Shown in pieces: positions 25,293 to 36,272 of a stretch of DNA of 64,000 nucleotides. Position numbers and translations under genes: made by a program. Position 1 is the stretch's first letter, and every line of letters starts with the position of its first letter. Origin of the DNA: Enoplolaimus lenunculus (Eukaryota > Nematoda > Enoplea > Enoplida > Thoracostomopsidae); contig JASANG010001666.1 in assembly GCA_030248215.1 (NCBI GenBank), forward strand, positions 1-64,000, written 5' to 3'. The notes below the pieces were generated by a model. The model was given only the letters and a program-made list of their open reading frames with translations, did not search any database and had not been told where the DNA came from.

Positions 25293-25717
25293 TAGCTAAT
25301 TTTAGTGTTAAATTAAAAATTAACGTTTCTTTGTGTGCATTTTTTCATATCTTTCGAAACGTTTATTTTTATTAATTTCGAACGTAATTCTAAGAGACAG
25401 GTGAGACAAGTTCAGGGCGATGCGTTTCCAAATATGATTAACTTTGGACAATAGACGGGTGTATTGAACAGAGAGTAAAACGGGAGCTGCCTTCGTAGTC
25501 CAAAATTTTTTTCGCTTGTAAAACCATTTCTTTGTTTGTCAACATTATGCTAATTTAAGATTAATATGCAGTTAGATTGTAGTCGTTTCGCCAGTGTCTT
25601 ATTCCCTCACAAATTCCAATTTCCAGGCGCCCTACTGTAGAACAACAACGCTAAACCTGCAAATATCTACGTACGGAAGTGAGATAAAACTGTTCCTATA
25701 CAAACATTACTACTTTG

Positions 25718-25968
25718 CACTGTAAATCCCGGTGAGTTGATTTAAACTCAGAATAGCTGAATCGCTCAGTCTGAGTTAGGACTTTCAGAACTCAGATCTA
25801 TGAGTAAATAAAGCTCACTCTGATTTAATTATTCGACTCACCCAAAATCAAATTAACTCAGAGCGGGAATTAACTCAACTCAGAGTGAGTTAATGTTAAC
25901 TTTTACAAACTCAGAAATAACTAACTCTCGAGCTGAGTTGATTTATCAATTCATTGGAATTTACAGTG
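25718..25968. mobile_element. Family D foldback MITE
   Basis: CACTGTAAATCCCGGTGAG left, GGAATTTACAGTG right. Confidence 0.85.
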
Positions 25969-26317
25969 TGGCTCGTACTAAAAGAACTGCTCACTGGAAA
26001 CCATAGAGACTGAGTTAACTTAGAACCTGGAAGTCTTGGGCATAAATTTGTTTTCACATACACACGAGCTTATTGCTAAGTTTAAGCTTTGTACATTGAG
26101 AAAGCGCGTTATAATGAAACATAAGCCACAACATATATATGTTAATGAAATTATTCTATAAGCATTCAGTAATTAAAAAATTGCCATGTTGCTGTTTGTC
26201 ACTTTTCATTACCAATAAACTTTGGCACTCAAAAGTATTAATGCCCACATTACAGAACCCCAACTGGAACAAATATGAAACTTCTATACCTACGCTTACA
26301 AGTTCTATAGTGCAGCA

Positions 26318-26480
26318 GCCCTGTAGCCAGCTCTCCTTGCTAGGGGGAGCTAAAAATTATTCACGAGGCGCATTCAAGGGTTTTCAATGAGTTACAAGCA
26401 AGGTTGAAAACTTTCTTGGGTGGCCAAAACTTTTCCAGGAGGGACTGAGCCATCTGTGGCTTCCCCTTAGCTACGGGCCC
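26318..26480. mobile_element. Family F palindromic element
   Basis: GCCCTGTAGCCAGCTC left, TTAGCTACGGGCCC right, with GCTAGGGGGAGC near the left end. Inverted relative to the copy 200 bp downstream. Confidence 0.75.
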
Positions 26481-26685
26481 GTAGTACAGGAACATGTTCG
26501 ATACAAATTGTTCTTCTAATGCACGAAATAATGCGTTTTGAAGCAAAATGAGTGAAAAATTTGTGTTCCAATTTAGAAACTAATGTGAAACTCTTAAACA
26601 TTTTTGCCTTTGGCGATCGGCTTGGACATAAGCATCTAAATGTTTCATATTATGTTCCTATAATATGCGTCGAATGTGGCTAAGC

Positions 26686-26852
26686 CGGGCCCGTAGCCAA
26701 AGGGGGACCGGGTGGCTGCATAGCCCCCCTGGAAAAATTTTGCCCCCCCCTAGAAGATGTTCAACCTTGCTTGTAAGTCTTTGAAAACCTTTAAATGCCC
26801 CTCCTAGAACATTTTTACCCTCCCCCTAGCAAGGTGAGCTGGCTACGGGCCT
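26686..26852. mobile_element. Family F palindromic element
   Basis: GGGCCCGTAGCCAAAGGGGG left, CTGGCTACGGGCC right; C and G runs face each other. Confidence 0.82.
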
Positions 26853-27713
26853 GGGCTAAGTCCTCCCATGAAGTCAAAATATGTGGCATTGGCAAAAACT
26901 CCGCATTCCAGGTGGCGTTTTGTCCAAGCGGTTTTTTGCTTGGTCGGCGTTTTATCTTCGGATATACTAAAATGTATGACAATTATTTATCCGACTTATA
27001 CTTTACTCGTCCGGTGGCTTTCTGTCCGGCCGGTACTTAACCGAGACATTGGTAAACTTTCAAACTGAATAACATATTTGTCGCGTTTAAAATTCACGAA
27101 ACCGCAAGCTTGCTTGCTCCTAAAAATTATAACCACAAATAAAAAAGTATTTTTTAATTTATTCAGAAAACAAATTAACTGTGTCAAATCTGAAAAGTTT
27201 TTTTTATATTAAAGACAATTTTTCTAAAAATAACTGGAAACCGTTTATTTTCAGGCTTTATTTCAAAACTTTTTTGAAAACTTTTCTGTTATAACAGAAA
27301 AATACTTTTCAAGTGCACGTTGCCAATTATATTTCATAAATGTAAGAAATTATTCCATAAATATCAGAAATATTATTTTGAGTGCAATGCCATTTTATAT
27401 CATCACGAATTAATCTGTAAGAAAAGCTTATATTTAATTTGAACCTTGACTTTATATACAATTTTCATACAGAATTCGCGTGTCTAATTTAGGTTCATTA
27501 AACACAAAAATAAAGTAGGATCCGAATGCATTAAACTGCAATTGTTTTGCACAAATTAAAATTTCAAAGTTGTATCGTCTATACCTGAGTTTGTTATTTG
27601 TGACTGCAATTACCTTACAAATATTTTGTATTTTAAATTAAGTACTTGAAATCTGTATAATGCGTGTTCTCTATAGCAACTCGTGACCGTAGTTTTTTGT
27701 CTATACATATTTC
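26853..27713. other. AT-rich stretch, no feature
   Basis: No gene or shared repeat recognised. Confidence 0.4.
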
Positions 27714-27893
27714 GGCCCATGTAAAGATCAGATGCGGAACGTTTTTCTGCGGGACTAGAAATGAGTACGTTTAAGCTTTAGACTATTTTTTGCTTGGCTT
27801 AGGCTTAGCCTTCGGCTTAGGCATAGGAATTTAACTCATTCTTACGTTTGGGCTTAGGCTTAGGAATATGCTTATAATACCGTTTCGCCTGTC
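27714..27893. mobile_element. Family B MITE, right end lost
   Basis: GGCCCATGTAAAGATCAGAT left, short TTAGGC core, then CCGTTTCGCC where the right terminal repeat breaks off. Confidence 0.82.
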
Positions 27894-28339
27894 AACAGAA
27901 CTAAAGTTAGCGCGATCATTTTGATACGATTGGAACAGTATTGAAATGATTGGCACGAATGGAACCTTAGCCTAAGGCGTACAAACGGTTTCGGCCCTAC
28001 TGCCAGCCGTTTGTCAACAGGGTCCGGGGTAATTAGCGTTTCTTGCGTTGAAAAAATTCGCTGTCTTTAGAAAAGTGTTAGGCCTATCTTTCTACCATTT
28101 TATTTAAAGAATTGCATGCGAATCCTGAAAATTTTTTGCAATACATCCAAACTTTGCATTTTGACCTGGCTACGAACCTGCAGATCCAACACCCTTTTTT
28201 ACATAAGTACGTTCGTTTGGGCATAGAACCGACTTGCTCCTAAGCACTTTTGTCGATTGCTATGTAAGCTAATTGTTATCCTGAATTTAATGAAGCTTAT
28301 TCACAGGTTGTCCCAGAGCATTTTACTTATTGGGCAGCC

Positions 28340-28500
28340 CAAACCATTGTTTTGCTCTGTCTATTTAATTGACTCTAACCTAAGACTTTATATGGCCCTT
28401 GTCAACCAACGTCTTCGACTTAAGGACGCGAACTCCTATTGATTGGAACTCAAAATTGGCAACCCCCTCTTATTGCACCCCTCTTTTTTGGGTCACTACA
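28340..28500. mobile_element. Family J MITE, right part only
   Basis: Matches the last ~160 bp of 44300-44745, ending TTTGGGTCACTACA(G). It abuts the possible exon at 28502. Confidence 0.65.
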
Positions 28501-28501
28501 G

Positions 28502-28678
28502 TACGCCTTGACCACACTTGACAAACCTACAAAGCAAAGCGATAAGCCAAAAGTATCAATTTTGGTTGAAAAGCATAAGTACGAAGATTTGTCTGTTGGA
28601 TTGGGACATGACCTTATTGGTCTTTTCCCAAGATCCACCAGTATAATACAAGCTTTGGCCAAGGACCTGAAATCTTAA
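28502..28678 (+). CDS. Possible terminal exon of an unrecognised gene
   Basis: A 58-codon open frame with unusually protein-like composition: YALTTLDKPTKQSDKPK, then VSILVEKHKYEDLSVGLGHD and LIGLFPRSTSIIQALAKDLK, stop TAA; AATAAA follows near 28727. It begins exactly where a family J MITE fragment ends (GGTCACTACAG), and that CAG could act as a splice acceptor in phase 0. No upstream partner exon was found and I do not recognise the family. It may instead be a fragment of a processed or broken host gene into which the MITE landed. Confidence 0.3.
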   Translation, partial: YALTTLDKPTKQSDKPKVSILVEKHKYEDLSVGLGHDLIGLFPRSTSIIQALAKDLKS

Positions 28679-29180
28679 TATAAACACCGCAAATTCTTGT
28701 CTGTAGTTCTTATTCGTCAATTTCTTAATAAACTTCGTTATTTAAGATCTGTTTAGTTTATAAAATTTTGGACCTGATTATTAGCCAAATTTGATAAAAT
28801 TACTGCCTTTAGGATTTATTGCGTTTTTTTGCGTTTAAATTTTTGGACGAAATTGCACTGATTGCATTGAAATCGATGTGTATTTAAAACGACATGTTCA
28901 ACGAATTGCCAAGGACAGCCGTTGTAGTTTTTAATGACTGTTTTGCCGTTTTCAGTACTGAAACTAATACTATGGAGATTTTGAAGTTTTGGTTTTAAGT
29001 TGAAATATAGGGTGTTCCAAAAGTTAAGACACATGTTTGCACGTATCGGCTGAGACACCACATACACACAGCAGGTCTTTAGGGTTTTACAAGTATGAAA
29101 ATGGCAAAAACGAAACAAGCATACAATGACATATTGGCTGTGTTTCTGAAATCTTACTTAAGTATTTAATTGATTTATGC

Positions 29181-29451
29181 TTAAACCTTTCTCATATGAA
29201 TATTTTCTATTCCCCATGAGACCTACTTTTATGCTAGGATTCGAACTCCATTGACTGGAGTGGGAGGCGTATACCATCACCACTCAGCTATAGGAGCTTG
29301 ACGCTCGAGCCCGAGGGGGCTCTCACGTCTTGTGGTGTTTTAGTACTATGTATACGTGTTGAAATTGTTAAACACGGTGCGATATATACTATTTAACGTA
29401 TATACACTACGCTGAGTTGCCCACAGGCAACTCAATGTGAGAAGGGGTTAA
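29181..29451. mobile_element. Family A element
   Basis: TTAAACCTTTCTCATATG left, TGTGAGAAGGGGTTAA right, full tRNA-like body on the minus strand. Confidence 0.88.
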
Positions 29452-29740
29452 GTCATTGCTTAAGTCGCCGAGTTCAGTAAATACTTAACTTTTTGAGATA
29501 AAACAAAGAATTGGAAATTATGCCCCAGTTCTATTACAAGGAAGAATTAGATTTGCTTTATAGTAAGGATGTCACATGAGACTACAATCCCAAATGAACC
29601 AAGATTAGTATACTAAAAGTATTACTCTGTAATTTATTAATTTGGTGAGCGACTTAAGTATTTACTTAACTTATTAAGTACAGTTTCAGAAACGATAAGT
29701 TGTATGGTTAATTAGCAAATACTTAAGTATAAAGTTGTAT

Positions 29741-30669
29741 TTAAAGTTTCGGAAGCCCATGGCATTGCCAATGAAAACAACTGACCACCATTAGATGCTC
29801 GGTATACTTTTCGATACGAAATTGCACAATTCTGCACACTTTTTTCGGAATTTCCGGCACTAAAACGCAGACAGCGTCTTGAGTTGCGTCCTTCAGCTCA
29901 TCAACAACCTTGTGATCGTGTCGAAAGTACGCCTTCTGAGATTCGAAAATCCCCAGAGAAAAAAGTCTTGAGTCGTCAAATCTGTAGTATATATATACTT
30001 GTTGGTCACTCAACTTGATATCTTCGTTCTTACCGTCGCGATTCCAAGTTTTCGTTCAATCGACCGCGTACCATGGTATCGTAGTGTGGAGGGCGTAGTC
30101 GTGCATCAAGTATAATTCATGGTGGCCAGAAGCCCTCTCAGCATAGCGAGGCAGCGCTTGTCGTTGACAGTGTCGCCAAAAAAGAACGATCCGATTGCCC
30201 GATCAAATACCCGCCCACGAACAGTGACCCAAGGAGCATTTGTGTTGTGCTCAACGGTTGGCGTAGGATTATTTTCACATCCAGTAAACACAGTTCTGTC
30301 GAACCACGTGCCATTCGGCTTGAAAATGTTTTCATCCAATCAAATAACGAGAGCCGCAAGTTCCGGCTGAGTTTCAAGCCCCCAATCCATACTAGGGTTT
30401 AGTCATACAGATATTACCTATACCGGGGTGGCTTTGTGTACCTTTGCTATTGCCCGTCGCTTAATCAGTACACCAGGGTGCAATAAAAAGACTTTTAGTT
30501 CTTGACCTTTAATAATTTGAAATGCGGTAGTGACATTAATACCCACTCTGATTAAGCATCGTCGAACAGATTTAGTCAGACTTCGCTGGTAGGCCTCCAC
30601 AACAGGTTCGATATTGTCTCTTGTACACACACTAGTAAAGTTGTTAAGAGCGTGGAACGTCGGTAACAA
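29741..30669 (-). pseudogene. Decayed mariner/Tc-like DNA transposon transposase
   Basis: Minus-strand pieces in several frames. 30669-30418 resembles the N-terminal HTH region (RSLTKSVRRCLIRVGINVTT). 30339-30106 carries DENIFKPNGTWFDRTVFTGC, ENNPTPTVEHNTNAPWVTV and GSFFFGDTVN, matching the DDE core of IS630/mariner-type transposases found in many invertebrates (DEATFH, SENPH..EH...PKVNVW, GPFFF..TV). 30013-29741 resembles the C-terminal tail (VVDELKDATQDAVCVLVPEI). At least two frame changes separate these pieces and the second catalytic Asp region is not readable in one frame, so it is inactive. Terminal inverted repeats were not identified. Confidence 0.65.
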
Positions 30670-30689
30670 ATCTGGTTCATTGAAACGTT

Positions 30690-31105
30690 TGCTGATAGCC
30701 AGCGTTCCAACCGGAAGTAGATTTGGTCGAAAGCGGAATCGGAATCGGAATGAAATTTTTCTGTCGGAACCGGAATCGGAATCGGAAGCAAGTTTTAGTA
30801 ATTCTATTAAAAAGTTACACGTGTATGACTAAAGTTTTGTTGCAGTATGCCTGTTTGCGTAACTGTTCACAGTTTTAGTTAAAATTGATTATATAGCTGA
30901 CGGCATACGTGTAACAACTCGGAATATTTACTAAGAAAAAACCAACCGAATAATTGCAAATGGACGGAACAAAGCGAAACAAGCAAAATCTAAGTTCTAA
31001 TCATCTTAAAAACTCATAACCGAAAAATCAGACTTCCGGCGTCGGAACAGCAATCAGCCGGAATCGCAATCGGAAGTCAAATTTTGCCGGAATTTTATAG
31101 CCGCT
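30690..31105. mobile_element. Family K short element (GGAATCGGAA ends)
   Basis: Starts near CAGCGTTCCAACCGGAAG with repeated GGAATCGGAATCGG; ends near AATCGGAAGTCAAATTTTGC. Its left part matches 60060-60174 and its right part 56480-56650, both in reverse complement. Confidence 0.6.
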
Positions 31106-31364
31106 GTTATATGTCTAATCACCAAGAGCACTGAATGAGCCATGTTTGAACCACTAGTGAATAAAAAATCTGGCGTTTTAACAGTGAACAGATTATAGGC
31201 GAACAACTGTTGTTTGATCGTTCGTCCTAATCCAAAACTTTAGGTGTGATTCATGCGTTTAAAAATTTGCGTTCTATGATACACCCTGAATAATAATAAC
31301 TCCTACGACTCTAACCAGCTCTCGGCTTCCGGGCTCTACCACTCTCTTCCCACACGTTTAAGAC

Positions 31365-31527
31365 GTGCCCGTAGCCACGGGGGGGCAGGGGGGCTCAGTC
31401 CCCATGAAAAAATTTTGACCACCCCTTAGAAGATTTTCAAGCATGCTTGTAAGTCATTGAAAACCTTTAAATGCCCGTCCTTAACAATTGTCAGCCCCTC
31501 CTAGCAAGGTGAGCGGGCTACAGACCT
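31365..31527. mobile_element. Family F palindromic element
   Basis: GTGCCCGTAGCCACGGGGGG left, GCGGGCTACAGACC right, internal AAGTCATTGAAAACCTTTAA shared with the 26686 copy. Confidence 0.8.
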
Positions 31528-31977
31528 GGTTTAAGATTAAGTCATAGACTTATACACTTAGACGGAACCATAGACACAGACATGGTTTGTTAGTTATTTC
31601 CTAAACCTTAGTCATAGGCCTATTTCAGATTAAGACTTACGCTTAGGCGGAGACTTTTAGGTAAAGGTAAGCGTTTCTAGACGCAAGCTTATTCCTTTAC
31701 GTATATAGGAGCTAATTTTTTTGCTGCTTACAACTTTTGATATCAGAAATCAACACTAATTAGTCTGATTACGTTTCAAACCTGTGTCTTGATTAGTCGA
31801 CCAAAACTTAGCGTTTGTTTATTGGCTCATTAAGTATAAAAAAGCTGTTTTTGACAATGAGCATTTTATTATTAACCGCCGGTCAGAACGTTCCAAAAGT
31901 GTCATTTGAAAACAATTTTACCGGTTCCGCGACGTTTAACAGCGGTCAGCTTATAACGAGTTTTTCAGCTTTTAGCA

Positions 31978-32247
31978 CAACCCCTTCTCACGTTGAGTTG
32001 CCTATAGGCAACTCAGCGCAGTGTATATGCGTTAAATAATATATATCGCACCGTGTTTAACAATTGCAACACGTATACATAGTACTAAATCACCGCAAGA
32101 CGTGGGCGCCCCCTCTGGCTCGAGCGTCAAGCTCCTATAGCTGAGTGGTGATGGTATACGCCTCCCATTCCAGTCACAGGAGTTCGAATCCTAGCATAAA
32201 AGTATGTCTCAGGGGAAATAGAAAACATTCATGTGAGAAAGGGTTAA
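31978..32247. mobile_element. Family A element, opposite orientation
   Basis: CAACCCCTTCTCACGTTGAG left, CATGTGAGAAAGGGTTAA right. tRNA-like body reads on the plus strand: A box TAGCTGAGTGGTGATGG, B box GGAGTTCGAATCC (32128-32195). Confidence 0.88.
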
Positions 32248-32264
32248 ATATCAAACAGTTATTA

Positions 32265-32465
32265 CACTGCAAAAAATGGTTAGTCAAATTGACTCACTCC
32301 AAAATAAGCTTTTTGGAACAACACAAACTGAGTCAAATTTGACTCCGCCAGAGTCAAAGGTGCGACTGAGTGTATCGAATTTGACTCTAGCGGAGTCGAG
32401 TTTTTTCAATTTTTGTAGTCCCGTATTTTGGAGAGTTTTAATTTAACTCACCATTGTTTGCAGTG
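32265..32465. mobile_element. Family E foldback MITE
   Basis: CACTGCAAAAAATGGTTAG left, CACCATTGTTTGCAGTG right, TA both sides, 18 bp after a family A copy. Confidence 0.85.
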
Positions 32466-32918
32466 TATATTGGATTTTATAAAATGCACTAATTTTGATA
32501 GCTACCACCAATAGGCAATAATCACATGGATACTACTAAAAATCAATCTAACCTCAGCTTAATAACCATTGCCTTGCGGGTAATATATATGATTTTGAAC
32601 TATGAGAACAAAGAAAAATAATATATTGACTCAAAATATTTTGAGGCTTAAAGATGTTATTTTGTCTGTATTTATCGCTTATGTAAAGTTTTCTAATATC
32701 TTGACCTATTGAAAGATTTAACCATTAGTTTGATTAATTCTAATCAATCAAACTCTATACACTTGAAGCAATGTTATATTTACGTTGAGCTTGAATTGCA
32801 AAAATTTTGTACAATAAACATATTTTCGAACTTTTCTGCGATTATAATTCTGTATACAAAACCAGGAGCTGCAATTCTGAATCCATTGGAGTTTTAAAAG
32901 CTGATTTTGTCTTCCAAT
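32466..32918. other. AT-rich stretch, no feature
   Basis: No gene or repeat recognised. Confidence 0.4.
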
Positions 32919-33024
32919 AACGGGTTTAATTTCTAGATTACATTTTTTTGCTTCGGCTTAGGCTTAGGCTTAGGCTTAGGAATACGCTTAATCTACTGTT
33001 ACGCCCCTAAAAGTAACATTGGCC
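32919..33024. mobile_element. Family C MITE, left end lost
   Basis: TTCTAGATTACATTTTTTTG, four TTAGGC units, then CTACTGTTACGCCCCTAAAA and GTAACATTGGCC. Confidence 0.8.
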
Positions 33025-33322
33025 AAAGACCCTATAGTTGAATATGGTGCTTAGTTGTAAAAATAGTTACATCAGTCTAACTCTGTGAATAGCTTACAAA
33101 GAATTTGTTCTTTTTACGTTTATAAACTCAAATTGTTGTTTGTTTTGTATGACAAACCTAAATCAAGCGAATCATTTAGGGTTCAGTCATGCATATCTAA
33201 TATACCGTGTACCTTTTGTATACCTTCGCTCTTTTAATAGACTGAAACTTTATCTAAGAACCGCTTCAAACTGTATGATATGGACGCCTTATTGCCCCTA
33301 GTACACATTCATTTCACATTTA

Positions 33323-33574
33323 CACTGTAAATTCCAATGAGTTGATTTATCAACTCAGCCAGCGAGTTAGTGATTTCTGAGTTAATAACAATAAGCATTA
33401 ACTCACACTGAGTTGAGTTAATTATCATTCCGAGTTGAGCTGAGTCTGGGTGAGTTGATTAATTAACTCAGAATGAACTGAATCAACTCAACATCCTGAG
33501 TTCTGATAGTCCTAACTCAGACTGAGTGATTCAACTCATTCTGAGTTAAAATCAACTCACTGAAATTTACAGTG
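33323..33574. mobile_element. Family D foldback MITE
   Basis: CACTGTAAATTCCAATGAG left, TGAAATTTACAGTG right, TA on both flanks; one of the best-preserved copies. Confidence 0.9.
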
Positions 33575-35170
33575 TATGCTTTTATAGGACATCGATGTAA
33601 TAAAGCTCGCACTTAATTAAAAATCATCATGTTTAAAACCTATGTCATTTTTAGAAACTTTGTGGATGTTATAATTAGAACAGGTCTCCTTGTAGAACGC
33701 AAGGACCACACGATACCCTGCAAAGTCATTGTGATTATAGTAAACACTCAATCAGTGCATAATGTCCTAACACTACCTAACAAGACAGGACTATAATTGT
33801 ACATTTGGTTTAGAAGACGGCTGTGTACGAAAAAATTCAAAATTACTTGACACGCAATGCAGAAATTACAATTTATTAACAAGGGCTACGAGGATCTTTG
33901 TTTTGTCACAAGTCCCTATCCATCCAAAGACTGGTCCCTACATCCTACTTGCTTCGAAGACGGCCAGAACATTACCGGCTATCAAAGCACGCGGTGTGTG
34001 TAGTCAACCTCTGGTCATAGAATCATTTTCCACACGAGTCATAACAGGGTGCGTTGACAATTTTTTTCAACTATGCGAGCATTGTTTATGTGGATGATTG
34101 ATTTTAAGCTTAGGCTTGGGATATACCTATGTCTATGCCTTATCCTAGCACCTAAGCCGAACCTAAGCCTTTGACTTAGCATAGTCTGAAGCACAAGCAG
34201 CCTGCGCTTTGTAAAACATCATCAGTTTATTAGCTTACAAAAAATTGAAAATCTGCTAATTTCAAGATCAGTTCGTCTTTAATATAGATTCGAATCAAAA
34301 ACAGGGTTGCAGCAGCCACCCCCATACACCCTTGTTGAGATCGCCACCTCTGAAGGGGCCCACATCCCAACCAGATGAAGCAAAAACCGAAGAAATTTTG
34401 AAATACGTCTGGTCTCTCGCTCGTTTCGCTCGCGAGTTTGGCACTATGCCACTTTCAGCGATTTTAAATGACTTTAGACAATTACAATAACCATCAGGTT
34501 GCTAAATGCTCACAAAATTTCTTGCTCGCTACACTCGCAGCTTACAATTTTACCCAAGATAAAACAACTCTCATGAAACGAAATAATAAAGAAGGTAATA
34601 AAACAAATTTTTGAGTGAGGTGTGCCGTGTGCTGTCTCGCCTGCTTGTAGCATATGAAGATTGCGAATAGTTTTATGTAAAATATGAGCTGTTTAGCTAC
34701 TTTAAAAGAAAATGTCAAATAATTTCGCGCAGTGCATGAAGTTGGATTCATTTCAAAAATGGCATCACTCATCATTTCACAACTTTTTAAACTGTTTTTG
34801 GAAGGGCGTACCCACAGCTGTCAAACACGATCGTGAGCTGGGACAACCTCAGATCAAACATCGACAGATTCTGTATTCACATCAACATAACATTGGTGGT
34901 CTCCCCCCAGGAGTTTAGGGGGCCCACCCCTGTCTGCTCGTTACATTTATCAAAAGACTTCCAAACCGTTCCCATATTAGATCCACGTAACTTTGGATGA
35001 ACGCTACTATTCCTTAAAAGCTTAAGTTTTGAATGTTGCACAGTATTTCGGTTCCACCAGGAGCCCCAGCTGATTGGGGTACCCTTCCTGAGCGTCTTTG
35101 TGTCGGCCAGTGACGTAGCCACGATTTCATTTCGGGAGGTGATAGCCAGTAAAACACAACAGCAGTTTTT
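33575..35170. other. Unassigned stretch
   Basis: Family B-like words at 34102-34190 (TTAGGCTTGGGATA, CCTAAGCC). The rest has no recognised gene. A GC-richer part at 34880-35110 holds frames without domains. Confidence 0.4.
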
Positions 35171-35464
35171 GATCTGTGATATTTCAAAAACATCTGTGTA
35201 CATTTTGATTTTAAAACTTCAAATCTGCCTTAAATTAGTATATAATTATTTTTGCATCGTTCTGTATTTGATGAAACAAACTGTGCCGGTTCCATAGTAA
35301 TTTTTGCCAACAAGTTTGATCTGTGATATTTCAAAAACATCTGTGTACATTTTGATTTTAAAACTTCAAATCTGCCTTAAATTAGTATATAATTATTTTT
35401 GCATCGTTCTGTATTTGATGAAACAAACCGTGCCGGTTCCATAGTAATTTTTGCCAACAAGTTT
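35171..35464. repeat. 148-bp tandem duplication, two units
   Basis: Units begin GATCTGTGATATTTCAAAAA at 35171 and 35319 and end TTTGCCAACAAGTTT; essentially one mismatch (AAACTGTG versus AAACCGTG). Confidence 0.95.
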
Positions 35465-35530
35465 TAAGCTGTCCAAAAGCGTATGTACAAGACAGAATAT
35501 GGCATGGGTATTTCGTTTTCAATATATCTA

Positions 35531-35739
35531 CACTACAAAAAATGGTGAGTCAAATTGACTCTCTCGGAAATAGGCTCTACTGGACTACACAAACTGAGCA
35601 AAATTCGACTCCGCCAGACACAAACGTGCAGCTCGGGGGGTCGAATTTGACTTTGGCGGAGTTGAATTTGACTCAGTTTGTGTAGTCCCGTAGAGACTAT
35701 TTCGGAGATAGTCAAATTGACTCACTCTTTTTTGCAGTG
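35531..35739. mobile_element. Family E foldback MITE
   Basis: CACTACAAAAAATGGTGAG left, CTTTTTTGCAGTG right, TA both sides; arms carry GACTACACAAACTGAG and its reverse complement. Confidence 0.88.
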
Positions 35740-36073
35740 TATACAGAAACAAGAAAAACAGCATTTTTAACAAAGATTTTTAATTTTGAATGAATTTTCA
35801 TGCAAGCAATACATTTTTTGTTAATTTAAGTCTTAATTTACACTGAGCCAGACTCGGCTACAGTGACTGGTTCAATAATTTTAAAAGAGACGCAACGCAA
35901 CATATAACCCCTTTCACCTACTTTCTAGTAAAACTGTCTCAATCATAGGTCAACCTCAGCAATGCAAGCCCGTTACACCCGTTCATTTTTACACTAATTA
36001 GAGGAGCACGTCCGTTCCTACGGTCATCTTAGTGTCCACTTGACCTAAAATCTTATCGAAAACAATAAACAAT

Positions 36074-36272
36074 TCGGCCCATATAACTTTAGGGGGCGTC
36101 AAGGTTTCCGGTGAGTCTATAAAACAGCAGGTTTAGATTCTAGATTACATTTTTTTGCTTAGGCTTAGGCTTAGGTTTAGGCTTAGGAACACATTTTTGC
36201 AACGCTTAGGCTTAGACTTAGGCTTAGGAATACGCTAATCTACTGTTACGCCCCTAAAAGTAACATTGGACT
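36074..36272. mobile_element. Family C MITE (TTAGGC core)
   Basis: GGCCCATATAACTTTAGGGG left, CTGTTACGCCCCTAAAAGTA then ACATTGG right; TTAGGC array with spacer GGAACACATTTTTGCAACGC. Confidence 0.82.

Noticed and set aside
28439-28501. Upstream extension of the 28502 frame
   Set aside because: This part is the family J MITE end, so it is unlikely to code the original protein.
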